Shown here: positions 26,384-34,619 of the stretch, one piece after another
Position numbering within the stretch: the stretch's first letter is position 1
Layout: the number at the start of each line of letters is the position of its first letter
Assembly: GCA_910588195.1 (NCBI GenBank)
Contig: CAJUPN010000001.1
Location: 124,001-188,000 of the forward strand
Direction of reading: 5' to 3'
Origin: an uncultured Bacilli bacterium
Lineage (GTDB): Bacteria; Bacillota_I; Bacilli_A; RF39; UBA660
DNA length: 64,000 nt
The notes under the pieces: generated by a model
Database searches by the model: none
Told to the model about the DNA's origin: nothing
Seen by the model: the letters and a program-made list of their open reading frames with translations, nothing else
Program-made: the position numbers and the translations under genes

Positions 26384-27163
26384 ATGGAATTAAGAAAAAA
26401 GACACTTGATGAATTAAAAAAATTAAGACTAGATTATGAGAAATCTGAAAAATTATTTGATGCTAATTTTATTAAATCTGGATTAGAGATAATTGAGATG
26501 GAGGATAAATTTTGTGGGAAAATCAATCTTGAAATAATGGATGATGAATATATTTCAGCAGAAGAAAATAATGGGTTAATAAGGGTTTCTTTAAAGTCAT
26601 TAGAAAGGCATGCTTATGAGGTTTTAAATGTTTTTGAGGAATTGTATACGAAAGATACAGTATATTTAATAAAAAATTATTTTGCTCTTCTTACTTTAGT
26701 TCATGAGTCAAGTCACGTTTGGCAAGATCTTGGTTTAGACGATGATAGTGTTGTTAATGAATTTTATTATCAGATATATAAAAGGAGAACTTTAAGTGTG
26801 GTAACTTCTTTTCTTTCCGATTTTTATTCAAATGAACGTCATGCTAATATTGATGCTCATAAGATTTTATTGGATGTTTATGATGATTCTGAACTTGTAA
26901 CTATATCAAAAACTTTTTATTTAAATCTTATTTTATATTTGTATGGTAGATTTTCTCCTACAGAAAAAATGCAAATGATGTTTTTAATTCCTAATAAATT
27001 TGATTCGTCAAATATATGTACAATGAAAAAATTAGAAGTTGGCTTTCCTGTTTCTGGTGATATTATTAAAAAAATTGATAATCAGCTTATTAGAGAAGCT
27101 AGAGGTGATATTAGTTTTGAAGAATGTAAAAGGAGGATAAGAGAGATTAGTGGAGATAAATAA
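26384..27163 (+). CDS. Zincin-like metallopeptidase, paralogue 1
   Basis: The protein has 259 residues. A zincin motif H107-E108-S-S-H111 lies in LVHESSHVWQD, and a third ligand candidate E151 is in NERHANIDA, 40 residues later, the gluzincin-like order. No signal peptide is seen, so it is cytoplasmic. The N-terminal 90 residues are helical then beta. Its start is 1 base after the amidoligase stop and its 3' end overlaps the next gene by 14 bases, so the three are translationally coupled. The 27150 gene is a clear paralogue. It could process what the amidoligase makes (speculation). Confidence 0.7.
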   Translation: MELRKKTLDELKKLRLDYEKSEKLFDANFIKSGLEIIEMEDKFCGKINLEIMDDEYISAEENNGLIRVSLKSLERHAYEVLNVFEELYTKDTVYLIKNYFALLTLVHESSHVWQDLGLDDDSVVNEFYYQIYKRRTLSVVTSFLSDFYSNERHANIDAHKILLDVYDDSELVTISKTFYLNLILYLYGRFSPTEKMQMMFLIPNKFDSSNICTMKKLEVGFPVSGDIIKKIDNQLIREARGDISFEECKRRIREISGDK

Positions 27164-27932
27164 TAAAGTTATACATGAGTTAAAAAAATTGAAGAAAATA
27201 TATGAAGTCAAGGAGAGAGAAGCAGACTTAGAATTTATAACTTCAACTTTAGATATTTTTCGATCTGATGCTGTATTTAGTTCTATTATTAGATACAGAT
27301 TTGATGATGTAATTAAGGATCCTATAGTGGTTAATGGTAATGGTGAAATAACTATTAATCTTAAAATGTTTTATATTTATTTAAATAAATATGTTTTAGT
27401 TTGGAAAAATGAACTTAAAGATGAAGAAATAATTTCAGTAAAAAACTTTTATGTTTTTAATGCTTTATTACATGAATTAGGTCATATAATGCAAGATTTC
27501 TCTTTGAATGAATATTCAGAAATAAATAGGCTGTATCAGGATTTTAATGAAGCTGATTTTAACTTATTATGCAAATTAATATATCGTATTAGAGGATGTT
27601 TTTTTGCTTATGAGAGAAATGCTAATGTCTTTGCTGGTCGTATTTTAACTGATATTTATGATGATGCTTCTGCTATAGCAAGAGTTGCAACGTTTTCTTA
27701 TCTTGATCCATTACTTTATCTTTATAATAAAAAATATCCAAACTATTATACTTTAAAATTACTCAGATTAGAAGATGATTATGATTTAGAAGGTATACCT
27801 AAAATTGTACTTTTAGAAAATGGTTTTAATATTGAAAAAGAAATTATTGATTATATAAATCTGTTATATTCTAAATTTAATAATTTTGAAATTGAATATA
27901 ATGAAGTAAAAGAGTATTTAAAAAAATTATAG
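27150..27932 (+). CDS. Zincin-like metallopeptidase, paralogue 2
   Basis: The 260-residue protein aligns along its length with the preceding one. It has H108-E109-L-G-H112 in LLHELGHIMQD and E155 in YERNANVFAGRI. The N-terminus HELKKLKKIYEVKEREADLEFI matches LDELKKLRLDYEKSEKLFDANFI of paralogue 1. Start is GTG 27150 inside the previous gene, with AGGAGG 13 bases upstream. It ends the amidoligase operon; mutM has its own start region 50 bases later. Two diverged copies in tandem suggest a heterodimer or two substrates (inference). Confidence 0.7.
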   Translation: MEINNKVIHELKKLKKIYEVKEREADLEFITSTLDIFRSDAVFSSIIRYRFDDVIKDPIVVNGNGEITINLKMFYIYLNKYVLVWKNELKDEEIISVKNFYVFNALLHELGHIMQDFSLNEYSEINRLYQDFNEADFNLLCKLIYRIRGCFFAYERNANVFAGRILTDIYDDASAIARVATFSYLDPLLYLYNKKYPNYYTLKLLRLEDDYDLEGIPKIVLLENGFNIEKEIIDYINLLYSKFNNFEIEYNEVKEYLKKL

Positions 27933-27984
27933 TTGCTAAACTTTTGTAAAGATGATAATATTTTTTTAGAAAAGAAGTGTTATT

Positions 27985-28809
27985 ATGCCAGAGATAGCTG
28001 AGGTAAGAACTGTTGCTAGAACTTTAAATAAAAAGGTTTTAGGAAGAAAGATAATTGGAATAGATACTCCATATGATAAAATAATTGATGGAGATGTTGA
28101 TAACTTTAAAAAAAGTGTCATTGATAAATATATTACTAATGTTGATAATTATGGTAAGTGGATTTTTATATCTTTAGGAGAATTAACAATAATGTCACAT
28201 TTACGTATGGAAGGAAAATATTTTGTTAAAGATACTGATGAAGATTGGAATAAACATGAACATATTATAATGCATTTAGATGATGGAACGGATTTAAGAT
28301 ATCATGATGTGCGAAAGTTTGGGAAAATGATTTTGGTTGATACAGAAGATATATATAAACAACCAGAAATAGCAAAATTGGGAATTGAACCCGATAATAA
28401 ATCATTGACTAAAGAATATATTTATCATTTAATTACTAATTCTAAATTACCTATAAAGACTCTTTTATTGGATCAAACAATTATTAATGGACTTGGTAAT
28501 ATATATGCTGATGAAGTTTTGTTTGCTTCTAAAATAAATCCTTTAAGGATTGGAGCAAGTATTACGTTAGATGAATGTGAGAAAATAAAAAATTCTGCTA
28601 AAGAAATTATAACTAAAGCTACAGAAATGGGTGGTTCAACTATTAGAAGTTATACTTCTTCATTAGGAGTAATTGGACATTATCAGGATGAGCTAAAAGT
28701 GCATACTAAAGCAGGAGAAAAATGTTTAAGTTGTGGCTCAATTATTGAAAAAACACGAGTTGGTGGAAGAGGAACTTATTTTTGTCCAAAATGCCAAAAG
28801 TTAAAATAA
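27985..28809 (+). CDS. mutM: Formamidopyrimidine-DNA glycosylase
   Basis: The 274-residue protein starts MPEIAEV, giving the catalytic N-terminal Pro2 and Glu3 of Fpg/Nei enzymes. The central domain has MSHLRMEGKY (conserved K/R), the H2TH block LLDQTIINGLGNIYADEVLF, and the C-terminal zinc finger is C-x2-C in CLSCG and C-x2-C in CPKC. It excises 8-oxoguanine and related lesions and nicks the abasic site. In Bacilli it usually directly follows polA; here four genes lie between. SD AGAAAAGAAG precedes the ATG. A hairpin terminator follows. Confidence 0.95.
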   Translation: MPEIAEVRTVARTLNKKVLGRKIIGIDTPYDKIIDGDVDNFKKSVIDKYITNVDNYGKWIFISLGELTIMSHLRMEGKYFVKDTDEDWNKHEHIIMHLDDGTDLRYHDVRKFGKMILVDTEDIYKQPEIAKLGIEPDNKSLTKEYIYHLITNSKLPIKTLLLDQTIINGLGNIYADEVLFASKINPLRIGASITLDECEKIKNSAKEIITKATEMGGSTIRSYTSSLGVIGHYQDELKVHTKAGEKCLSCGSIIEKTRVGGRGTYFCPKCQKLK

Positions 28810-28831
28810 AATATAATTTAATAATATTTAT

Positions 28832-28868
28832 AAAGTGATATATCAGATTGATATATTACTTTTTTTAT
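28832..28868 (+). terminator. Intrinsic terminator of mutM
   Basis: AAAGTGATATATC and GATATATTACTTT form a long stem around a short loop, followed by TTTTTT. Confidence 0.8.
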
Positions 28869-28948
28869 CAAATAAAAAGTAAAATAAGAATTAAACGGTA
28901 ATAAGAAAGTAGAAGGTGAGAAACACATTCTTAGAAAAAGAGGAAGAA

Positions 28949-29821
28949 ATGAAAGACAATATATTATTACCAGCAACATATGATTGTATGTTTAAAGCAT
29001 TAATGCTAAAACCAGAGTTAAGTGAATTCTTAAAGGAGTTAATACATATCATAACAGATATACCTATAGAAGCTTTAAAAGATATAAAGGTACAAAATAG
29101 TGAATATACAATAGAAAATAAAAATGAAAAAAAGATGCGATCAGATGTAATAGTAAGTATAGGAAATAAGTATATCAATATAGAAATGAATAAGGAATAC
29201 TATAAAGGAGTATTTAATAAAAATGATGCATATTTAAGTAAAATAAAAGCCAGAATGTATAAAGAAAGTGAAAGTTATATAGAAGCAGGTCAAGTGATAC
29301 AAATAAACTTTAATAATTTTTATCATTTTAAACATAAGAAAGATATATACAAATTTTTATTTTTAGAAGAAGAGACAAATGAACTAGATGAAGATTCAAC
29401 AATAAAGTATCATGTATGTCTTCCAAACATATGGGAACGATGTTATAATAAAAGCATAAAAGAGTTAACAAGATTTGAAAGATTTTGTTTAATATTAAAA
29501 GCAGAAAAAAAGGAATATGCTAGAAAAGTAGCTGGAGATGATGTGTTAATGGGAAACATAGTAGATGAAATAGCGAAGTTAAGTTTAGATGATACTATGA
29601 TAGGATTGTATAATGCAGAAATAGAAGAAGAGAAAATAAGAAAAACGAGATTGGAAGGAGCAAGACTAGAAGGATTAGAACAAGGACGAAAAGAAGGAAT
29701 ACAGCAAGAAAAAGAGGATATGATAAAATCTTTATATAAACTTGATGTGCCTTTAGAGTCAATTAGTAAAGCATCTAAACTAACTCTTAAAGAAGTAAAA
29801 GATATTTTAAATATAAAATAG
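28949..29821 (+). CDS. Rpn family (PD-(D/E)XK) recombination-promoting nuclease/putative transposase
   Basis: From ATG 28949 the protein has 290 residues and begins LPATYDCMFKALM, as Rpn/TIGR01784 proteins do. The nuclease core is RSDVIVSIGNKYINIEMN: the Asp and the E-x-N (E-x-K variant) lie on adjacent strands. The C-terminus has a charged helix (LEGARLEGLEQGRKEGIQQ) typical of the family, then a short helical tail. Rpn proteins cut DNA and raise recombination; some form phage-defence or selfish gene pairs. GTG at 28916 is a possible earlier start. Codons end mainly in A, unlike mutM. It is monocistronic. Confidence 0.85.
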   Translation: MKDNILLPATYDCMFKALMLKPELSEFLKELIHIITDIPIEALKDIKVQNSEYTIENKNEKKMRSDVIVSIGNKYINIEMNKEYYKGVFNKNDAYLSKIKARMYKESESYIEAGQVIQINFNNFYHFKHKKDIYKFLFLEEETNELDEDSTIKYHVCLPNIWERCYNKSIKELTRFERFCLILKAEKKEYARKVAGDDVLMGNIVDEIAKLSLDDTMIGLYNAEIEEEKIRKTRLEGARLEGLEQGRKEGIQQEKEDMIKSLYKLDVPLESISKASKLTLKEVKDILNIK

Positions 29822-29863
29822 GAAATAATAAGTAATAAAATTGAAATGGCTTGTTTTTTGATT

Positions 29864-29889
29864 ACTATATAGAAATATATAGTTTTTTT
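29864..29889 (+). terminator. Intrinsic terminator
   Basis: ACTATATA, loop GAAA, TATATAGT, then seven T. It ends the Rpn transcript. Confidence 0.8.
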
Positions 29890-29992
29890 ATTCATTATGA
29901 AATATTTATATATTTTAAATTAAAAGCTTTTGTTAAAGATTAGTAAAGGATTTTATAATTATAATATATACGGTGTATTTTACCTAGTATAT

Positions 29993-30001
29993 TGCTATAA
30001 T
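29993..30001 (+). promoter_or_regulatory. Extended -10 promoter
   Basis: TGCTATAAT at 29993-30001; AGAGGAT SD at about 30009 and ATG at 30026 follow. Confidence 0.7.
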
Positions 30002-30025
30002 TAGGATAGAGAGGATATTTATCTT

Positions 30026-31357
30026 ATGAGGAAGAAAAATATTATTGTGTTAGTAATATTACTAGTAATTGGATTTGCGAGTATAACATCAACATTAGTA
30101 ATAAGAGGAAACTTAAGAGTTGGTATTAATGATAAAGATTTTGATGTATATTTTTCTAAGGCAATAGAAAATAGTATAGAAAATAAAAAATTAATAAAAG
30201 ATGATACACATATAAGTTTTACAAAGGATATGAGTTTAAAAGGTGAAACTTATGAACTTGAGTATGATGTAACAAATGGAAGTAGAAATTATGATGCTGA
30301 TATAAAAATAAATTGTACAGAGTCAAATGAGTATATAAGAGTTGAGAATGAGTTTGATGAGAGTAAGGTATTAGAGGCAACAAAGACTAGAAGAGGAGTA
30401 TTAAGAATAGAAGTCGTAAAACCTTATAATGGAAGTGAAGAAGAGACAAAGAATATAGAAATAACTTGTACAATAGTAGGAAGTGCTTTAGAAAGAGATA
30501 TATTAGCTACTGATACTCCTGCTGATAAGGTACGAGATATTGCTACAGAACTTTTAAGTAAGGTTAATGATCCTAATATTACTTACTATTTAGATGGTAG
30601 TACAACAGAAATGTTTCAATTTAATCAATTAGCAACAACTCAATTAGAGGAAACTATAGATTATCGTTATATTGGGCCAAACCCTTATAATTATATAAAA
30701 TTTAATGATGAGGTTTGGAGGATTATTGGGGTATTTAATGAAAATGGTGAACAAAGAATAAAGATTATAAGAGATTCTCCCCTTGCTAATAAGTTAGCTT
30801 GGAATAATACGAAAGTTAACGAATGGACTACTTCATCATTAAATAAATATTTAAACGGAGAATATTTAGAAAGTTTAACAGAAGATGCTAAAAAACAAAT
30901 CGGAAAAAGTACCTATTATTTAGGTGCAACAAAATTATATATGAATTTAAAATATAGTGATTACTATGATTTTGAAAGAGGAATTGAAGTAGTTTCTAGT
31001 GATAGAAGTATAAATACTTATAACTTTTTTGGATTAATGTATCCATCTGACTATATCTATACTTTTGCTTTAGGTGTTGATAATTTATGCCATAATGATG
31101 GATATAATTGTGCAAACTCAAATAGTAGAATTAATTCTTGGTTATATCCAAAGGATTCAAATGAATGGCTACTATCACCTGTTTCTAGAAGTGATAGAAC
31201 TATGAGTGCTTTTTTAATTCGAGGAGGATCAATTGATTATAGTATATTTAATCCAGTAACTGATGCTTATTCTGTACGCCCTGTAGTTTTTCTTAAATCA
31301 GAAACTCAGTTAATTGCAGGGGATGGTAGTAAGGGCAATCCATATATAATTAAATAA
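30026..31357 (+). CDS. Surface protein with shared N-terminal module and DUF6273-like domain
   Basis: The 443-residue protein begins with a membrane segment IVLVILLVIGFASITSTLV and the beta-rich module also found at 23866 and 63064 (here LRVGINDKDFDVYFSKAI, then NGSRNYDADIKINC). From about residue 170 a DUF6273-like domain follows: NYIKFNDEVWRIIGVFNENG, then INSWLYPKDSNEWLLSP and a late YSVRPVVFLKSETQL. Such domains occur on Bacillota surface proteins; function is unknown. It is anchored at the N-terminus with the rest outside the cell. Monocistronic, with extended -10 and a terminator. Confidence 0.8.
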   Translation: MRKKNIIVLVILLVIGFASITSTLVIRGNLRVGINDKDFDVYFSKAIENSIENKKLIKDDTHISFTKDMSLKGETYELEYDVTNGSRNYDADIKINCTESNEYIRVENEFDESKVLEATKTRRGVLRIEVVKPYNGSEEETKNIEITCTIVGSALERDILATDTPADKVRDIATELLSKVNDPNITYYLDGSTTEMFQFNQLATTQLEETIDYRYIGPNPYNYIKFNDEVWRIIGVFNENGEQRIKIIRDSPLANKLAWNNTKVNEWTTSSLNKYLNGEYLESLTEDAKKQIGKSTYYLGATKLYMNLKYSDYYDFERGIEVVSSDRSINTYNFFGLMYPSDYIYTFALGVDNLCHNDGYNCANSNSRINSWLYPKDSNEWLLSPVSRSDRTMSAFLIRGGSIDYSIFNPVTDAYSVRPVVFLKSETQLIAGDGSKGNPYIIK

Positions 31358-31400
31358 TATTTATCTTTGAATTATTAATTATGTATAACTTATGTAATAT

Positions 31401-31422
31401 AAAGGCTATAAAGCCTTTTTTT
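31401..31422 (+). terminator. Intrinsic terminator
   Basis: AAAGGCT, loop ATAA, AGCCTTT, then T-run, before ezrA. Confidence 0.85.
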
Positions 31423-31488
31423 AATGTAAAGATTGTGTATTTTTTATGTCTACTATGGTATAATTGTTTATAGTAAAGGAGTGTTCAT

Positions 31489-33216
31489 ATGAGTCCAGAA
31501 TTTTTACGTATGGTAACTATATTTTATGGAATTATTACATTTGTTGTTGTTATTGCAATTATTATTTTAACCATAAAAAAACTTAAGACACAATATAAGA
31601 ATACTCTTATTGAGCTTGAAAGAAGTAAAAATTTAATAATAAGTGGAGCAATTTTGGCTGAACTTAATAAAGTTGAATCACTGATTAATAATAAAGATTT
31701 AGAAGAAAAATATAATTATTGGAAAAGTCTTTTTAAGAGCATAAAGGATAATGAAGTAACAAATATTACTGATGAACTTATAAGTGCAGAAGAGTTACTT
31801 GATGGACGTAATTATGCACAAGTGAAAGATCTTTTAGGTAGAATAGAATTTGATATTTATATTTCTAAAAGTAAAGCCCAAAGACTTTTAGAAGACATTA
31901 AAGAAATAACTTTATCTGAACAAAAAAATAGAGAAATAGTGACAAAATTAAAAGCTGATTATCGTTCACTTTTCTTACAATACAATAACAATAATAAAGA
32001 TGATTATAGTTTAATTGAAACTCCTTTAGAATTACAATTTGAAAATATAGATAAGTTGTTTTCAGCATTTGAGCTTGCAATGGAAGGAAATGTATATTCT
32101 GAAGTTGGAAAAATAGTTAAGGCATTAGATGATTCTATTGGTAATTTAAGAGTAGTTATTGAAGAAGCTCCAAGCATTATTCTATTAGGAAAGAATTTAA
32201 TTCCTAATAGAATTAAAGAGATAAATAAATTGTATGAAAAAATGAAAAGTGAGGGTTTCAATTTAAATTATTTAAATATTGAATATAATATAAGTGAATC
32301 GGAAAAAAAAGTTGCTGATGTTTTTGATAGATTAAATGTTTTGAATTTGGAAGATTCTATTTTTGAACTTCGTACTATTATGGAATATTTTGATTCTCTT
32401 TACAGTGATTTTGATAAAGAGAAGATAAGTAAAAAAATGTTTGATGAATATTTTAGAAGTGTTATTATAAAATGTAAGAAGCTTAAAAAGATTATTGGTA
32501 ATCTTTCAAATAAGATTGATGATATTAAATTCAGTTATGATCTTACTGATGATGACGTTAAAATCATTGTTGAATTAAAAAACGAAGTGATAGAATGTGA
32601 AAATGGTTATGAAAATATAGTTACTTTATTTAGAGAGAAAGAGACTGCTTATTCTAAACTAAATAAGGAAATGGAAATAATTAATGCAAGACTTTTAAAA
32701 TGTGAAGATAAACTTGATTATACTCTTAGAAGCTTAGGGTCTTTACATGAAGATGAAATTCGAGCAAGAGAGCAGTTAGATGAAATTAAATCTATTGTTA
32801 AACAAGCAAAGGCACATATGAACTCATATAAATTACCTGTTGTGCCTAAAAATTATGAAGTTGAATTAGAAGAAGCTAATGAAGCTATTAAGAATATGAT
32901 AATTGAGCTTGAAAGACAACCTATTAGTATTAAGACATTAAATACAAGAGTTGATACAGCTAGAGATTTGGTATTAAAAGTTTATAATACATCTTTAGAA
33001 ATTGTTAAGACAGCATCAATGGCTGAAAATGCTATTGTTTATGGAAATAGATATAGACCAGTTAATCAAAGTATAGAAGCTGGTTTGACTAAAGCTGAAA
33101 GAGAGTTTTTTAAAGGAAATTTCAAAAGCAGTTTAGAATATGCAATTAATTCAATTAATGTAATTGAACCTGGGATATATACTAGACTTTTAGAGGCTTA
33201 TAAGAATGAATTTTAG
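31489..33216 (+). CDS. ezrA: Septation ring formation regulator EzrA
   Basis: The 575-residue protein has one N-terminal membrane helix (residues 9-28) followed by a long cytoplasmic coiled coil, the EzrA layout (about 560 residues). The conserved C-terminal patch is visible: SMAENAIVYGNRYRP, then FFKGNFKSSLEYAINSINVIEPG. EzrA binds FtsZ, limits extra Z-rings and links division to wall synthesis. Promoter TATAAT near 31459 and AAAGGAG SD are present. The cysteine desulfurase gene follows after 8 bases, the same order as ezrA-nifZ in Bacillus, which supports the identification. Confidence 0.92.
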   Translation: MSPEFLRMVTIFYGIITFVVVIAIIILTIKKLKTQYKNTLIELERSKNLIISGAILAELNKVESLINNKDLEEKYNYWKSLFKSIKDNEVTNITDELISAEELLDGRNYAQVKDLLGRIEFDIYISKSKAQRLLEDIKEITLSEQKNREIVTKLKADYRSLFLQYNNNNKDDYSLIETPLELQFENIDKLFSAFELAMEGNVYSEVGKIVKALDDSIGNLRVVIEEAPSIILLGKNLIPNRIKEINKLYEKMKSEGFNLNYLNIEYNISESEKKVADVFDRLNVLNLEDSIFELRTIMEYFDSLYSDFDKEKISKKMFDEYFRSVIIKCKKLKKIIGNLSNKIDDIKFSYDLTDDDVKIIVELKNEVIECENGYENIVTLFREKETAYSKLNKEMEIINARLLKCEDKLDYTLRSLGSLHEDEIRAREQLDEIKSIVKQAKAHMNSYKLPVVPKNYEVELEEANEAIKNMIIELERQPISIKTLNTRVDTARDLVLKVYNTSLEIVKTASMAENAIVYGNRYRPVNQSIEAGLTKAEREFFKGNFKSSLEYAINSINVIEPGIYTRLLEAYKNEF

Positions 33217-33224
33217 GAGGATAT

Positions 33225-34349
33225 ATGGTTTATTTAGATTATTCGGCAACAACTCCCGTACTTCCAGAGGTATTAGATAGTTATAATAAAGTAACTGAAG
33301 AGTATTTTGGAAATCCAAATAGCTTACATGGTTTAGGTATTAAAAGTCATGAATTACTTGAAAGTGCATATACTCAAATATCAGAACTTTTGAATATTAA
33401 GAGACAAGAATTTGTAATAACAAGTGGAGCAACAGAAGCTAATAATTTAGCTATTTTAGGTGTTTGTAATACTTATAAAAGATATGGTAATAGAATAGTA
33501 GTATCGAGAATGGAACATCCAAGTATTTATGGAATATGTAAACATTTGGAAAAACAAGGATTTATAATTGATTATGTTGATGTTACTGAAGAAGGTGTTG
33601 TCGATTTTGATGATTTGAAAAGAAAAGTTACAAGGGATACTATACTTGTTAGTATTTGTGCAGTAAATTCTGAAACAGGAGCAAGACAACCTTTAAAAAC
33701 TGTTAGACAAGTTATTAGAAAAAATAATGAAAATTGTATTCTTCATTCTGATATGACACAGGCAATTGGAAAAGTTAATGTATCTATACAAGATGCAGAT
33801 TTAGCAAGTATGAGTGGTCATAAAATATATGGACCAAAAGGAATAGGTTTATTATATAAAAACAAAAATTTAGTATTGACTCCTTTAATGTATGGAGTTC
33901 ATGAAGGGGAATTACACCCTGGGACACCACCACTTCCATTAATTGTTTCTTTTGCTAAAGCTTTAAGACTAGCTCTTAAAGATATCCAAAAAAAAGAAGA
34001 AATAGTACGTAAATTTAATGAGAAAATTGTAGCTCATTTAAGTGAGTATAAAAATGTTTTAATCAATTCTTCTAAGTATTGTATACCACATATATTAAAT
34101 ATTAGTTTAATGGATATTAAGCCAGAGACGTTTATACATGCTTTGGAGGCAGATGAGGTTTATGTTTCTTCTAATACTGCATGTTCTTCTTTAGAACCTA
34201 GTGCATCAGTTTATAATATGTATAAAGATGAGATTCGCAGTAAGACAACTATAAGAATAAGTTTATCGTATTTAACACTGCCAAGTGAAGTAACAATATT
34301 TCTTGAATCTTTTGATAAGCATTATCAAGAACTTGCTAATTTAAAATAA
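33225..34349 (+). CDS. Cysteine desulfurase, NifS/IscS family
   Basis: The 374-residue PLP enzyme has YLDYSATTPVLPEVL at the N-terminus, ITSGATEANNLAI, the PLP-lysine block MSGHKIYGPKGIG, and the mobile catalytic cysteine in SSNTACSSLEPS. It takes sulfur from cysteine for tRNA thiolation or cofactor synthesis. In Bacillus the homologue next to ezrA (NifZ) feeds ThiI; no thiI follows here. It is co-transcribed with ezrA and has an AGGAGGA SD. The family is secure; partner choice is inference. Confidence 0.92.
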   Translation: MVYLDYSATTPVLPEVLDSYNKVTEEYFGNPNSLHGLGIKSHELLESAYTQISELLNIKRQEFVITSGATEANNLAILGVCNTYKRYGNRIVVSRMEHPSIYGICKHLEKQGFIIDYVDVTEEGVVDFDDLKRKVTRDTILVSICAVNSETGARQPLKTVRQVIRKNNENCILHSDMTQAIGKVNVSIQDADLASMSGHKIYGPKGIGLLYKNKNLVLTPLMYGVHEGELHPGTPPLPLIVSFAKALRLALKDIQKKEEIVRKFNEKIVAHLSEYKNVLINSSKYCIPHILNISLMDIKPETFIHALEADEVYVSSNTACSSLEPSASVYNMYKDEIRSKTTIRISLSYLTLPSEVTIFLESFDKHYQELANLK

Positions 34350-34390
34350 TTGTGATAATATTAGAACAACTTAAATTGTTGATGTGGATT

Positions 34391-34605
34391 AGTAACTAAA
34401 AAATGAAATTTAAGAGAGTTTGCATGGATGGTGTGATTGCAAATAATGGATAATTAGTGAATGGACCACTGAGAGATTTCTTGAAATTATAGTAGAGAAA
34501 TACGGAGCTCAACCGTTATAATGAGACATATATGATGGTATATGGATTAACTATTTAGGTGGCTAGACTTTTTCCTATATGGGGAGAGTCTTTTTATTTT
34601 TTTAG
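34391..34605 (+). promoter_or_regulatory. T-box leader (tryptophan) upstream of trpS
   Basis: Stem I elements are visible: AGAGAG near 34413, a TTTGCA...TGCAAA distal stem with GGATGGTGTGA, and GTGAATGGACC placing a UGG Trp specifier at 34462-34464. The T-box loop reads AGGTGGC, whose TGGC (34560-34563) would pair with the GCCA end of tRNA-Trp. A terminator stem follows (34565-34575 with 34581-34591, then T-run), ending 15 bases before the SD. Uncharged tRNA-Trp should allow read-through into trpS. Confidence 0.88.
34565..34600 (+). terminator. T-box-controlled terminator
   Basis: AGACTTTTTCC pairs with GGGGAGAGTCT (some G-U) and runs into TTTTTATTTTTTT. It is the OFF state of the Trp T-box. 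Confidence 0.8.
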
Positions 34606-34619
34606 AAAGAAGGAGTTTT

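Noticed and set aside
29443..29895. 150-codon minus-strand frame over the Rpn gene
   Set aside because: It is the complement of an A-rich coding strand, has no SD and no protein-like features.
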